Below are positions 1-8,825 of a DNA stretch of 55,641 bases, in pieces. A program made the translations under genes and the position numbers. Origin of the DNA: DATARH01 sp050246595. Its GTDB lineage: Bacteria > Pseudomonadota > Alphaproteobacteria > ATCC43930 > CGMCC-115725. Every line of letters begins with the position of its first letter. The first letter of the stretch is position 1. The DNA is taken from contig JBFWVT010000030.1 of the NCBI GenBank assembly GCA_050246595.1, forward strand, positions 1 through 55,641. The letters run 5' to 3'. The notes under the pieces were generated by a model that was not told the DNA's origin, ran no database searches, and was given only the letters and a program-made list of their open reading frames with translations.

Positions 1-2
1 AC

Positions 3-371
3 CGGATCACGGCGCCCTGCGTCATCGACGGCCCGATCAACGGCGCCAGCTTTCGCGCTTACGTCGAGCAGTTCCTTGCACCCACCCTGAACCGCGGCGA
101 TGTCGTGATCCTGGACAATCTCGGCAGCCATAAGGGACAAGCTGTCCGCCGCCTGATCCGCGCCGCCGGCGCCAAGTTGTTCTTCCTGCCCCGCTATTCG
201 CCCGATCTCAACCCGATCGAGCAGGTCTTCGCCAAGCTCAAGACTCTGCTGCGCAAAGCCGATCCGCGCACCACCGAGGACACGTGGCGCCAGATCGGCT
301 CCTTGCTCGATCATTTCTCCGCACAGGAATGCGCAAACTACCTCGCCAATGCCGGCTACGCTTCAACCTGA
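3..371 (+). CDS. IS630-family transposase, C-terminal part (cut by window edge)
   Basis: The frame is open from the left edge and ends with TGA at 369-371. It encodes the C-terminal half of an IS630/Tc1-type DDE transposase, which cuts and joins DNA at TA targets. The segment VILDNLGSHKG carries the second catalytic aspartate with the DN-SHK signature, and SPDLNPIEQVFAKLK carries the final glutamate of the DDE triad. The helix-turn-helix N-terminus and first aspartate lie outside the window, so it cannot be told whether the element is intact. No clear terminal inverted repeat was recognised just after the stop. Further IS debris follows immediately, which suggests an insertion hot spot. Confidence 0.85.
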   Translation, partial: RITAPCVIDGPINGASFRAYVEQFLAPTLNRGDVVILDNLGSHKGQAVRRLIRAAGAKLFFLPRYSPDLNPIEQVFAKLKTLLRKADPRTTEDTWRQIGSLLDHFSAQECANYLANAGYAST

Positions 372-386
372 AACGATCACGCTCTA

Positions 387-488
387 GGGCCTGTTATGAA
401 AGCCTCGGAATCGCTCGGCAAACCAGCCGCGGTGCCGAGCGGATAACCGTAGACCGCAAGGAATCGTGAGCGTTTTCCTAACAGAGCC
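387..488. repeat. Short MITE-like remnant with imperfect terminal inverted repeats
   Basis: The left end reads GGGCCTGTTATGAAAGCC. The reverse complement of the right end reads GGCTCTGTTAGGAAAACG. The shared CTGTTA-GAAA core resembles the ends of IS5-superfamily elements (family assignment from memory). Inside is a 9-bp hairpin CGCTCGGCA/TGCCGAGCG. No coding frame and no target duplication were seen. It is probably an internally deleted IS copy of about 100 bp. Confidence 0.4.
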
Positions 489-501
489 TGGCACTACAGC
501 T

Positions 502-857
502 GCGTTTTAGGTGGGACTGCTGGGCGGCGGCTTGGTGGGCGCGGCGCCAGAGGGACCAGGCGATGACGGCGGCGGGTTGGACGTGGCGGTGCGCCAAGCG
601 CGTGGCAACCCGGCGGATTTCCTGCACCGACCAACGGAGCAGCGGCGGCTCTCGCGGATCATCGTCAGGCTGCTTTTTGGGGGCGGGGCGGTGTTGGTCT
701 GGCGGCGGATGGCGGCCAGCTGTTTCGCCAGCAGCCAGGAACGCATCACGCCAGCCGGTCAGCCTCGCCGCATTACCCCCGGCTCGCGCGAGACGGTTTC
801 CGGCTCTCCCCCGCGCAACAGCCGCAGCACCGCCGCACTCTTGCGCTGGCGTGACAT
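502..857 (-). pseudogene. Degraded transposase remnants (orfA-like start plus IS701-like C-terminus)
   Basis: On the minus strand from the ATG at 857 the frame begins MSRQRKSAAVLRLLRG, which looks like the start of a helix-turn-helix OrfA protein of IS3-type elements. A frame change then brings in LTGWRDAFLAAGE, which continues the same HTH. Further on, residues encoded at about 502-675 (RWSVQEIRRVATRLAHR, then VIAWSLWRRAHQAAA) resemble the C-terminal tail of IS701/IS4-type transposases. The pieces lie in different frames and no full domain is present. I read this as two collapsed insertion sequences rather than a gene. Family names come from motif memory and are tentative. Confidence 0.45.
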
Positions 858-963
858 TCTGCCTCCGCATCCAAGCGCTACCGCGCCAGACCCGCGCGCT
901 CGCTCCGCTTCGCCCGGACCTGCTCCAACCTGGTTCGTTTGACCGTCCATGGTGATCGTCCAT

Positions 964-1331
964 GGCTCACCTCTCGTGCGGAAATCGTCCGCTTGCGAGG
1001 TGTCCCAATCAACCGTGCCGCGGGGGAGTCCGGTGCAGCCCCTCGCCGGCGTGAAGAAACAGCAGCTTTCTGCCCTGACCGCGCTCGACCAGTTCGAGGC
1101 TGGTGCCGACGGGACGAAGGGTCCGGGTCACTCGGCAGCCTCGGGTGTGCGGCCCCAGGTCATCATGGTTCTCCTCTTCGCCGGGATCGGACCCGGTCAT
1201 CATGATCGGCCCGGAAATGGTGCATGCCGTGCCTTGGGAAAACCAGCTTCATGCGCGGTCCTTGTATGGTTACGCTTTCTGCCGGAGCCACCCCGAGAAA
1301 ACGCTCCCGCAGGGTGATCAGGGGAGACCGC
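964..1331. other. Gene-free stretch with a possible hydrolase fragment
   Basis: No complete gene was found. On the minus strand at about 1033-1119 the reading SLELVERGQGRKLLFLHAGE resembles the first strand and oxyanion loop of an alpha/beta hydrolase, without any continuation. It may be a remnant truncated by the neighbouring IS events. The plus-strand ribosome binding site of the next gene (GGGGAG) lies at the right end. Confidence 0.25.
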
Positions 1332-2138
1332 ATGCGCGACGTCGTTCCAGCCCCAGTGCCGGGTCTCGATCTGCGCCGGGAATACGGCTACCACCAGAGC
1401 CCGGCGATCCGGGCCGGCGGGCTGATCTTTTGCTCGGGCATGGTGGCGATCAACCCCGAGACCGGCGAGCGCGAGCACGGCACCGTGACCAGCGAGACGC
1501 GCCGGATTTTCGAAAATCTGAAGGCGCTTCTCGCCTCGGCGGGTTCGTCGTTGGACCGCATCGTCCAGGTGCACGCGATGATCTACGACCGCATCGAGTA
1601 CGATGTGCTGAACCGCGCCTATCGTCAGTATGTCCCGAATGCGCCGCCGGCCCGCACGGTGATGAGCGTGCAGATCGAGGCGGGTTTCAAGGTCATGCTC
1701 GACGTGATCGCCGCGGCGGAACCGGGTGACGGCGCGAAGCCGGACCCTGTCCGGCAGGTGATTGAGCCTGGCAACCCGGCGTTCGACGGTTTGCGGAGAA
1801 ACGGTCTTCCGCTTTCGCCGGCTGTGCGGGCCGGCAACTTCCTGCTTGTGTCCGGCATGGCGGCGATCGATCCGGCGACCGGCGACCGGTTGCCCGGCAC
1901 GGTCGCCGCCGAGACGCGGCAGAGCCTGACCAACATGGCGCATCTGCTGGATGCGGCCGGTTCTTCGCTCGCCAAAGCGGTCAAGGTCAACGTGCTGATC
2001 TATTCGATGCTCGAATACGAGAACATGAACGCGGTCTATCGCGAGTTCTTCCCGACCGACCCGCCCGCCAGGACGGTGTGCGGGGCCGGGCTGATCGGCG
2101 GCCACAAGGTCGAGATCGAATGCGTGGCCTTGGCTTGA
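1332..2138 (+). CDS. Tandem RidA (YjgF/YER057c/UK114) two-domain protein
   Basis: This 268-residue protein is two RidA domains in one chain, at about residues 10-130 and 145-268. RidA proteins hydrolyse reactive enamine/imine intermediates made by PLP enzymes; other members act on related imines in catabolic pathways. Both domains keep the PPART segment with the conserved arginine. The second domain ends in VEIECVALA as in active RidA, whereas the first has VMLDVIA with Asp in place of the usual Glu, so one domain may be structural or altered in specificity. ATG 1332 is preceded by GGGGAG. A single-domain RidA follows 17 bases later, so the two are probably co-transcribed. RidA trimers normally use three identical chains; a fused pair plus a free domain could form a mixed trimer (inference). 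Confidence 0.85.
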   Translation: MRDVVPAPVPGLDLRREYGYHQSPAIRAGGLIFCSGMVAINPETGEREHGTVTSETRRIFENLKALLASAGSSLDRIVQVHAMIYDRIEYDVLNRAYRQYVPNAPPARTVMSVQIEAGFKVMLDVIAAAEPGDGAKPDPVRQVIEPGNPAFDGLRRNGLPLSPAVRAGNFLLVSGMAAIDPATGDRLPGTVAAETRQSLTNMAHLLDAAGSSLAKAVKVNVLIYSMLEYENMNAVYREFFPTDPPARTVCGAGLIGGHKVEIECVALA

Positions 2139-2155
2139 GCAGCGGGGGCTGACCG

Positions 2156-2563
2156 ATGACCGATCTTCTTCCCCGCAGCGTGATCGAGCCGGCGAACCCG
2201 AAACTCAATGTCTCGCGCAACGCCAACCTGCCGCACTCGCCGGGCATTCGGGTCGGCGACTACATCTTTCTGTCGGGGATGGGACCGGTGGACCCGGTCA
2301 CCGGCGGGCGCAATCTCGGCCCGATTGCCGAGCAGGTTCGCCAGACGCTGCGCAATATGGGGCACATGCTCGAATCTGCCGGGTCCGGCCTCGACCGCGT
2401 CGTCAAGATAACCGTCGTGCTCGCCGACAGCGGGGATTACGACGAGCTGAACCGGGTCTGGCGCGAGTTCTTCCCAGCCGACCCGCCGGCCCGCACCACC
2501 TGCGCCCTGCAGCTCAGCAACGGCAACGGCGTCGAAATCGAGTGCATCGCTCTCGCCGGATAA
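2156..2563 (+). CDS. RidA family protein (single domain)
   Basis: At 135 residues this is the standard size of a single RidA domain, a deaminase of enamine/imine intermediates. It has the family landmarks: FLSGMGPVDPVTG in the N-terminal half, a QVRQTLRNMGHMLESAG helix, the PPART arginine and the VEIECIALAG C-terminus with the conserved glutamate. It lies 17 bases after the two-domain RidA gene in the same direction and looks like the result of a domain duplication. The exact substrate is not deducible. The next operon (mrp) starts 205 bases later. Confidence 0.9.
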   Translation: MTDLLPRSVIEPANPKLNVSRNANLPHSPGIRVGDYIFLSGMGPVDPVTGGRNLGPIAEQVRQTLRNMGHMLESAGSGLDRVVKITVVLADSGDYDELNRVWREFFPADPPARTTCALQLSNGNGVEIECIALAG

Positions 2564-2605
2564 GGCCTGTCTTATACCAGCCGGCGCTGACCCTGACACG
2601 TTCGT

Positions 2606-2624
2606 GCCCGGCCTTGGGCCGGGC
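2606..2624. repeat. Perfect GC hairpin after the RidA genes
   Basis: The arms GCCCGGCC and GGCCGGGC enclose the loop TTG. No T-run follows, so it is not a canonical intrinsic terminator. It is more likely one of the palindromic intergenic elements common in this window, though it may stabilise the RidA mRNA 3' end. Confidence 0.5.
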
Positions 2625-2768
2625 ATCCCCGAGCAGCCGGCTTGTCGTCCGCGATGAGCGAGCCGCGTGCCGGCGGACAGCCGGGTTTGCTCTCCGATCG
2701 AAAAATAGCCATACGGGGGCGGATAATCTTCGCAAGGTTCTCGGCACGAAGGAGGACGCTGAACGGCG

Positions 2769-5702
2769 ATGCCGTATGAAATTTCCCTCATTGCCGCTCT
2801 CGCCCTGCCATTTCTCGGAAGCTGCGCCGCCGCTCTTCTGCCGGCGAACGCCCGAAACGCTGAAGCATGGCTGGCCGGGGCTGTCACATTCGTCAGTCTG
2901 GTGCTGGTCGCGGTACACTATCCCGACGTTATCGATGGTCGCGTGATCCGACACGGGGTGGAGTGGATCCCGGATCTTGGCCTCGAATTCGTCCTGAGAT
3001 TGGACGGCTTCGCCTGGACCTTTGCCCTGCTGATCACCGGCATCGGGTTGCTGGTGGTGCTTTATGCCCGCTATTATATGTCACCCGCCAATCCGGTGCC
3101 GCGCTTCTTCTCCTTCCTGCTCGCCTTTATGGGAGCAATGCTCGGTATCGTGCTGTCCGGCGACCTGATTCAGCTCGTCTTTTTCTGGGAACTGACAAGC
3201 CTCTTCTCTTTCCTTCTGATTGGTTTTTGGCATCAGAACGCGCATGCCCGCGGCGGTGCCCGGATGGCCCTGATTATCACATCAGCCGGCGGGCTCTGTC
3301 TGCTTACCGGTGTGCTGGTGATTGGACACATCGTCGGCAGCTACGATCTGGACCGGGTGCTGGCATCCGGCGATGCGCTGCGCTCGCATGCGCTCTACGT
3401 TCCAGCCTTGATCCTCGTCCTGCTGGGCGCGTTCACCAAGAGCGCCCAGTTCCCGTTTCACTTCTGGCTGCCGCACGCGATGGCCGCTCCGACACCGGTA
3501 TCGGCCTACCTGCATTCGGCCACCATGGTAAAGGCCGGTGTCTTTCTGCTGGTGCGGCTGTGGCCGGCGCTGGGAGGAACAAACGAATGGCTATGGCTGG
3601 TCGCATCGGCCGGTCTGATAACGTTTATCCTGGGCGCGTTTCTGGCGTTGTTCCAGCAGGATCTCAAGGGGCTGCTGGCTTACTCGACGATCAGCCATCT
3701 CGGGCTGATCACGCTGTTGACCGGACTTGATACGCCGTTCGGGCAGATCGCCGCGATCTTCCACATCATGAACCATGCGGCCTTCAAGGCTTCGCTGTTC
3801 ATGGCCGCGGGCATCATCGACCACGAAACCGGCACGCGCGACATAAGGCGTCTGAGCGGTCTGTGGCGCTTTATGCCCGTAACGGCGACTCTGGCCATGG
3901 TCGCCGCGGCCGCGATGGCGGGCGTCCCATTGCTGAACGGCTTCCTGTCCAAGGAAATGTTCTTCGCCGAGACGATCTCGATCCACGACAACTCGCTCGT
4001 CGATCAGGCGCTTCCCTATATCGTCACCGTGGCCAGCATGTTTACGGTGGCCTATTCGTTCCGCTTCATCCGTGACGTGTTCTTCGGCCCGCCTCCGGTC
4101 GATCTCCCGCACACGCCGCATGAGCCGCCGTTTCTGATGCGGTTCCCGGCGGGGCTTCTCGTTCTGGCATGCCTCGTTATCGGCATCGCCCCGGCCGTCA
4201 CCGTGAGACCGATCCTCGATATAGCCGTGCATTCGGTCCTGAACACGGTGATCCCGCAATATAGTCTCGCCGTCTGGCACGGCTTCACCCCCGAGCTCTT
4301 GATGAGCATTGTCGCGATGACCGGGGGCGTGACCTTGTACCTCATGCTGCGCTCCTATCTGGCCGCATGCGAGGGGCCGCCGCTGCTGCGTCACATCGAC
4401 GGGCAGCGGATTTTCGATCGGGTACTCGTAACCCTGTCGGGGCGATTGGCCCAATGGCTCGAAAACCATCTCGGCACGCGGCGTCTTCAGCCGCAGTTGC
4501 AGCTCCTGGTGGTCGCGGCTTTTATCGCTGCCGTGGCGCCGCTTTACGCCCGCGGGCTCATCGTCGCGGGCTTGCCCCACGGCGATCTCGACCTCGCCTT
4601 CGCTCTGCTCTGGGCGGCGGGGATCGCCTGCGCGCTTGGTGCCGCCTACAAGGCCAAGTTTCACCGCCTTGCGGCGCTGATCCTGCTCGGCGGCGCGGGT
4701 CTTGTCACCTGCGTCAGCTTTGTCTGGCTGTCGGCGCCCGATCTCGCCTTGACGCAGCTTGTCGTCGAGACCGTGACCACGGTGCTCCTCCTCCTCGGTC
4801 TGCGATGGCTGCCAAAGCGCATCGAGGGGATCGAGCCTGACGAAGACGCCGGTACGATGCGATGGTATCGCCTCCGCCACTTCATGATCGCGGTCGCCGC
4901 CGGAGCGGGGCTGGCGATGCTTGCATTCGCGGCGATGACCCGACCGATGCCCGACAGCATCTCGCGCTATTTTGTGGAGAACGCTTACACAAAAGGCGGC
5001 GGCACCAACATCGTGAACGTCATTCTGGTTGATTTCCGCGGCTTTGACACCCTCGGCGAGATCACGGTGCTCGGGGTCGTCGCACTGACTATCTACGCCC
5101 TGCTGCGGCGGTTCCGACCGGCCCCCGACAGCATCCCGGTTCCCGAACAGCAGCGCGCCCAGAACATCGATGACGACGCGCTTCCGCATCGCCAGAGAGG
5201 CGACACCATCAAGGAGGCGATGGCCGTCCCGGCGCTGATCATGGGTCTGCTGTTCCCGGTGATCGGCATCGCCGCCATCTACTTGCTGCTGCGAGGACAC
5301 GACCTGCCGGGGGGCGGTTTTGTCGCCGGGATCACAATGGCGGTCGCCTTTATTCTGCAATACATGGCTCGCGGGACGATCTGGGTGGAGGCGCGTCTGC
5401 TCGTGCTGCCGGTGTACTGGATGGGCGTCGGCCTGCTGCTGGCGGGCGGCACCGGGGGCGCCGCGTGGCTGTTCGCACGCCCGTTCCTGACCTCTTATTT
5501 TTCATACGCCGACATTCCTGTGATCGGGCGCATTCCGACGGCCAGCGCTCTCGTCTTCGACATCGGCATTTTCGCGCTCGTGGTCGGGGCAACCGTGCTG
5601 ATGCTGATCGCCATCGCGCACCAGTCCGTGCGCAGCCACCGCGTCCCCCGCGAACGGGAGCCGGCGGCGCCGGCCGCCCCTCCATTGGAAAAGGTGGAAT
5701 AA
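2769..5702 (+). CDS. mrpA: Na+/H+ antiporter Mrp subunit A with fused MrpB domain
   Basis: This 977-residue polytopic membrane protein is the largest subunit of the Mrp cation/proton antiporter, related to complex I NuoL. The N-terminal two thirds carry the quinone-oxidoreductase-like fold, with the helix LVFFWELTSLFSFLLIG (conserved glutamate) and FPFHFWLPHAMAAPTPVSA (conserved lysine region nearby, HSATMVKAG). The last roughly 200 residues contain GHDLPGGGFVAGI, the signature of MrpB, so this is the fused MrpA' form typical of alphaproteobacterial group-2 Mrp (PhaAB). It starts a six-gene operon. ATG 2769 sits 12 bases after GGAGGA, a longer spacing than usual. The stop overlaps the next start as TAATG. 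Confidence 0.95.
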   Translation: MPYEISLIAALALPFLGSCAAALLPANARNAEAWLAGAVTFVSLVLVAVHYPDVIDGRVIRHGVEWIPDLGLEFVLRLDGFAWTFALLITGIGLLVVLYARYYMSPANPVPRFFSFLLAFMGAMLGIVLSGDLIQLVFFWELTSLFSFLLIGFWHQNAHARGGARMALIITSAGGLCLLTGVLVIGHIVGSYDLDRVLASGDALRSHALYVPALILVLLGAFTKSAQFPFHFWLPHAMAAPTPVSAYLHSATMVKAGVFLLVRLWPALGGTNEWLWLVASAGLITFILGAFLALFQQDLKGLLAYSTISHLGLITLLTGLDTPFGQIAAIFHIMNHAAFKASLFMAAGIIDHETGTRDIRRLSGLWRFMPVTATLAMVAAAAMAGVPLLNGFLSKEMFFAETISIHDNSLVDQALPYIVTVASMFTVAYSFRFIRDVFFGPPPVDLPHTPHEPPFLMRFPAGLLVLACLVIGIAPAVTVRPILDIAVHSVLNTVIPQYSLAVWHGFTPELLMSIVAMTGGVTLYLMLRSYLAACEGPPLLRHIDGQRIFDRVLVTLSGRLAQWLENHLGTRRLQPQLQLLVVAAFIAAVAPLYARGLIVAGLPHGDLDLAFALLWAAGIACALGAAYKAKFHRLAALILLGGAGLVTCVSFVWLSAPDLALTQLVVETVTTVLLLLGLRWLPKRIEGIEPDEDAGTMRWYRLRHFMIAVAAGAGLAMLAFAAMTRPMPDSISRYFVENAYTKGGGTNIVNVILVDFRGFDTLGEITVLGVVALTIYALLRRFRPAPDSIPVPEQQRAQNIDDDALPHRQRGDTIKEAMAVPALIMGLLFPVIGIAAIYLLLRGHDLPGGGFVAGITMAVAFILQYMARGTIWVEARLLVLPVYWMGVGLLLAGGTGGAAWLFARPFLTSYFSYADIPVIGRIPTASALVFDIGIFALVVGATVLMLIAIAHQSVRSHRVPREREPAAPAAPPLEKVE

Positions 5703-6049
5703 TGGAGATCGTCCTCGCTCTCGGGATCGGAGCGCTCGCGGGCTCGGGAGTGTGGCTGATCCTGCGCCCGCGCACCTTCCAGGTGATCGTCGGTCTGTCG
5801 CTGCTGTCCTATGCGGTCAATCTCTTTATCGTTGCCATGGGTCGGCTCGGGACGGGGACGCCCGTGCTGGCGGTACGCGGAACGGGCGATCCATCGCAAT
5901 ACGTCGATCCGCTGCCGCAGGCGCTGGTCCTGACCGCCATCGTGATCAGCTTTGCGACGACCGCGCTGTTTCTGGTCGTACTGATCGCATCGCGGGGTCT
6001 GACCGGGACCGACCATGTGGATGGTCGAGAGCCGGAGCCGGATCTGTGA
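5702..6049 (+). CDS. mrpC: Na+/H+ antiporter Mrp subunit C
   Basis: This 115-residue protein is homologous to complex I NuoK, with three hydrophobic helices (about residues 1-22, 27-47 and 72-95). The segment VGLSLLSYAVNLFIVAMG matches the MrpC second helix, and DPLPQALVLTAIVISFATTA is the hallmark of MrpC/NuoK proteins. ATG 5702 overlaps the mrpA stop (TAATG), pointing to translational coupling. It forms the membrane core of the antiporter together with MrpA, MrpD and MrpG. Confidence 0.94.
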   Translation: MEIVLALGIGALAGSGVWLILRPRTFQVIVGLSLLSYAVNLFIVAMGRLGTGTPVLAVRGTGDPSQYVDPLPQALVLTAIVISFATTALFLVVLIASRGLTGTDHVDGREPEPDL

Positions 6050-7671
6050 GCCGCATGGCCGCCCATCTGATCATCGCGCCCGTGGTGCTGCCCCTCGTCG
6101 TCGGCGCCGCGATGCTTCTCCTTGGCGACCGGCACAGGAACCTCAAAGGCGCGCTCGATGTTGCGGCGTGTTTCACCCTGGTCGGTATCGCCGCGGTCCT
6201 GCTCGGAATAGCCGATGCAAGCCCGGGGGGCATAGCCGGCGTGTACCGCCTCGGCGACTGGCCGTCCCCGTTCGCGATCGTGCTGGTGCTGGACCGCCTG
6301 TCCGCTCTGATGCTGCTGCTGACGAGCATTCTCGCATCGGCTGCCGTGGTGTTCTCGCTGGCCCGCTGGCATCGCGCCGGGGCGCATTTTCATTCGCTGT
6401 TTCAGTTCCTGCTGATGGGTCTCAACGGCGCCTTTCTGACCGGCGACCTGTTCAACCTGTTCGTCTTTTTCGAGCTGCTGCTGGCCGCGTCGTATGGGCT
6501 TGCGCTGCACGGCTCGGGTGTCTCGCGCGTGCAGGCCGGGCTGCACTATATCGCGGTAAACCTTGCCGCCTCGCTGCTGTTTCTGATCGGCGTCAGCCTG
6601 ATCTACGGTGTGTCGGGAACGCTCAACATGGCGGACCTCGCCATGCGCATCCCGAACATCGCCGAGGAGGACCGGGCTTTGCTGGAGGCCGGCGCGGGTA
6701 TCCTGGGCATGGCCTTTCTGCTCAAGGCCGGGATGTGGCCCCTCTGCTTCTGGCTGCCGACGACCTATGCGGCCGCAAGCGCCCCCGTGGCGTCGATCTT
6801 CGCGATCATGACAAAGGTGGGCGCCTATATCGTGCTGCGGCTGTGGCTGCTGCTGTTCGGCGAGGGAGCCGGTGCGTCAGCGGGATTGGGCGGTGGCTGG
6901 CTGGTGGTCGGCGGGATGGCCACGGTCGCGTTTGGCGCCATCGGGATGCTCGCCTCGCGGGACATGGCTCGGCTTGCCACCTTCTCGGTGCTCGTGTCCA
7001 CCGGAACGGTGCTCGCCGCGACCGGAATGGGGCAGGTCGACATCACCGGCGGGGCGCTCTTTTACCTGGTGAGCTCCACCCTCGGCATCAGCGCGTTGTT
7101 TCTGCTGGTCGAGCTGGTCGAACGAGGTCGCGATCCGGCGGCCGACGTGCTCGCCGTAACCCGCGAGTTTTACGGAGAAGACGACGACATCGACGAGGAG
7201 GACGAGGTCGGCATCGCCATTCCGGTCACGATGGGGGTGCTCGGATTGGCCTTTATCGGCTGCGCGCTGGTCATCGCCGGGCTGCCGCCGCTGTCCGGGT
7301 TTATTGCCAAGTTCACGCTGCTGACCGCGGCGATCAACCCATCCGGGCTGGGCCAGGGCGGCGCAATTCCGGCGAGTTCGTGGGCGTTGCTTGCTGTACT
7401 GATTCTGTCGGGACTGGCGGCCGTCATTGCCATGACCCAAGCGGGCATTCGCGCCTTTTGGGCCTCGCTCGACCCGATTGTGCCTCGGGTACGGATCATC
7501 GAGGTAGCGCCGATCGTCGTGCTGTTGATCCTGTGCACGGCACAGACGGTGCAGGCCGGGCCGATCATGAGGTTTATGCAGGCCACGGCGCACGCGCTGC
7601 ACGCGCCGGCCGACTACATCCGCGATGTACTGGAGCCGGAGCAGCACACGCGCAAGGTGGGTGGGATATGA
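6046..7671 (+). CDS. mrpD: Na+/H+ antiporter Mrp subunit D
   Basis: This protein of about 541 residues is a NuoM/NuoN-like proton-channel subunit with some 14 hydrophobic helices. The helix FNLFVFFELLLAASYGL carries the functionally important glutamate of MrpD, and FLLKAGMWPLCFWLP carries the conserved lysine motif. A cytoplasmic loop near residue 370 is strikingly acidic (GEDDDIDEEDE). GTG 6046 overlaps the mrpC stop as GTGA; ATG 6055 three codons later is an alternative start. The stop overlaps the mrpE start as ATGA. Confidence 0.94.
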   Translation: MSRMAAHLIIAPVVLPLVVGAAMLLLGDRHRNLKGALDVAACFTLVGIAAVLLGIADASPGGIAGVYRLGDWPSPFAIVLVLDRLSALMLLLTSILASAAVVFSLARWHRAGAHFHSLFQFLLMGLNGAFLTGDLFNLFVFFELLLAASYGLALHGSGVSRVQAGLHYIAVNLAASLLFLIGVSLIYGVSGTLNMADLAMRIPNIAEEDRALLEAGAGILGMAFLLKAGMWPLCFWLPTTYAAASAPVASIFAIMTKVGAYIVLRLWLLLFGEGAGASAGLGGGWLVVGGMATVAFGAIGMLASRDMARLATFSVLVSTGTVLAATGMGQVDITGGALFYLVSSTLGISALFLLVELVERGRDPAADVLAVTREFYGEDDDIDEEDEVGIAIPVTMGVLGLAFIGCALVIAGLPPLSGFIAKFTLLTAAINPSGLGQGGAIPASSWALLAVLILSGLAAVIAMTQAGIRAFWASLDPIVPRVRIIEVAPIVVLLILCTAQTVQAGPIMRFMQATAHALHAPADYIRDVLEPEQHTRKVGGI

Positions 7672-8150
7672 CACGGCTCCTGCCTTTCCCGCTTGTGAGC
7701 GCCGGGCTGCTGGGGTTGTGGCTGCTGCTCAATCAGACGCTTTCGCCGGGTCAGATCCTTCTCGGCGTTGTACTCGCGCTCGCCGGCGGTCGGGCCTTGG
7801 CGGCGCTGCAACCCCCGAAAGCTCGTGTTCGGCGGGTGGGCTCCATCGCGCAATTGTCGGCTGTGGTGCTGATCGATGTCATCCGGTCCAACATCGCGGT
7901 CGGCCGGATCGTCCTCGGTCTCGGAGGCAAACGCCGGACGGCCGGTTTTGTGAACATTCCTCTCGACCTCCGCGATCCCTATGCCCTGGCCACGCTCGCC
8001 TGCATCATCACGGCGACCCCTGGAACCCTGTGGGTCAGCTTTGATGGGAAGGTGTTGACGATCCACGTTCTTGACCTGATCGACGAAAGCGAGTGGGTGC
8101 GGACGATCAAGGGCCGCTACGAGCGTCACCTGCTGGAGATTTTCGGATGA
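7668..8150 (+). CDS. mrpE: Na+/H+ antiporter Mrp subunit E
   Basis: This 160-residue protein matches MrpE in length and layout. It has two N-terminal membrane helices (about residues 5-45), then the segment VVLIDVIRSNIAVGRIVL, and a soluble C-terminal domain with TLACIITATPGTLWVSFDG. MrpE has no counterpart in complex I and is needed for assembly and activity of the antiporter. Both ends overlap neighbours by four bases (ATGA), in keeping with one tightly coupled operon. Confidence 0.94.
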   Translation: MTRLLPFPLVSAGLLGLWLLLNQTLSPGQILLGVVLALAGGRALAALQPPKARVRRVGSIAQLSAVVLIDVIRSNIAVGRIVLGLGGKRRTAGFVNIPLDLRDPYALATLACIITATPGTLWVSFDGKVLTIHVLDLIDESEWVRTIKGRYERHLLEIFG

Positions 8151-8428
8151 GTGCGGTCGTGCTGACATGGTCGATCGCGGCGGCCCAGATCTTTCTGGGG
8201 CTGGCGATGGGGTGCGCCGCCTTCCGCATCCTGCGCGGACCGAGGGCGCAGGACCGCGTCCTCGGTTTTGACACCCTCTACGTCAACGCCATGCTGCTGC
8301 TGCTGACCTTCGGCATCCGGTCGGGCAATTCGCTCTATTTCGAGGCGGCGCTGATCATCGCCCTGCTGGGGTTTGTCGGAACCGTCGCGCTGGCCAAGTT
8401 CCTGTTGCGCGGCGAGGTGATCGAATGA
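8147..8428 (+). CDS. mrpF: Na+/H+ antiporter Mrp subunit F
   Basis: This 93-residue protein has three predicted membrane helices. The signature RILRGPRAQDRVLGFDTLY, with its conserved D-R-V motif, is typical of MrpF/PhaF. It is a small core subunit of the Mrp complex. The start overlaps the mrpE stop and the stop overlaps the mrpG start (ATGA each). Confidence 0.94.
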   Translation: MSAVVLTWSIAAAQIFLGLAMGCAAFRILRGPRAQDRVLGFDTLYVNAMLLLLTFGIRSGNSLYFEAALIIALLGFVGTVALAKFLLRGEVIE

Positions 8429-8784
8429 ACGGTGTCGAGGAACTCCCTGCCTGGGCGGCTGTCTTGACGGCGGTTCTGCTTTTCCTCGGGGCGGCGGTCA
8501 CGCTGATCGGTTCGCTGGGGCTTATCCGACTCGGGAGTTTTTACGAGCGGGTTCATGCGCCGACCCTCGGGGCGACGTTCGGGACCGCTGCCATCGCGCT
8601 CGCTTCGATGGTCTTCTTCTCGGCCCTGCAGACCCGGCCGGTGCTGCACGAGGTTCTGATCATCGTTTTTGTCACCGTGACGACCCCGGTCACTCTGACA
8701 GTGCTGGTTCGCGCCGCGCTGTTTCGCGACAGATCCGAAAACCCGGACGGGTTTTCCGAACCGGATGACCGAGGACGCCCTTGA
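8425..8784 (+). CDS. mrpG: Na+/H+ antiporter Mrp subunit G
   Basis: This 119-residue last gene of the mrp operon has three hydrophobic helices and GSLGLIRLGSFYERVHAPT, the family signature around helix 2, followed by TTPVTLTVLVRAALFR. MrpG is an accessory membrane subunit of the Na+(Li+)/H+ antiporter used in pH and sodium homeostasis. The C-terminal tail (FRDRSENPDGFSEPDDRGRP) is hydrophilic. No clear terminator was seen; a universal stress protein remnant on the opposite strand follows. Confidence 0.93.
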   Translation: MNGVEELPAWAAVLTAVLLFLGAAVTLIGSLGLIRLGSFYERVHAPTLGATFGTAAIALASMVFFSALQTRPVLHEVLIIVFVTVTTPVTLTVLVRAALFRDRSENPDGFSEPDDRGRP

Positions 8785-8825
8785 ACCGGAGACGGCCGGC
8801 CTCGAACCCGGACACATCGGCGTGC

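Noticed and set aside
478..963. A single intact 161-residue minus-strand protein at the left edge
   Set aside because: Recognisable transposase pieces lie in different frames along it, so it is debris rather than one protein.
3591..5360. 589-codon open frame on the minus strand opposite mrpA
   Set aside because: It is antisense to a clear membrane protein gene. The frame is rich in Asp, Arg, Gln and His as expected from reversed hydrophobic codons and has no recognisable motif.
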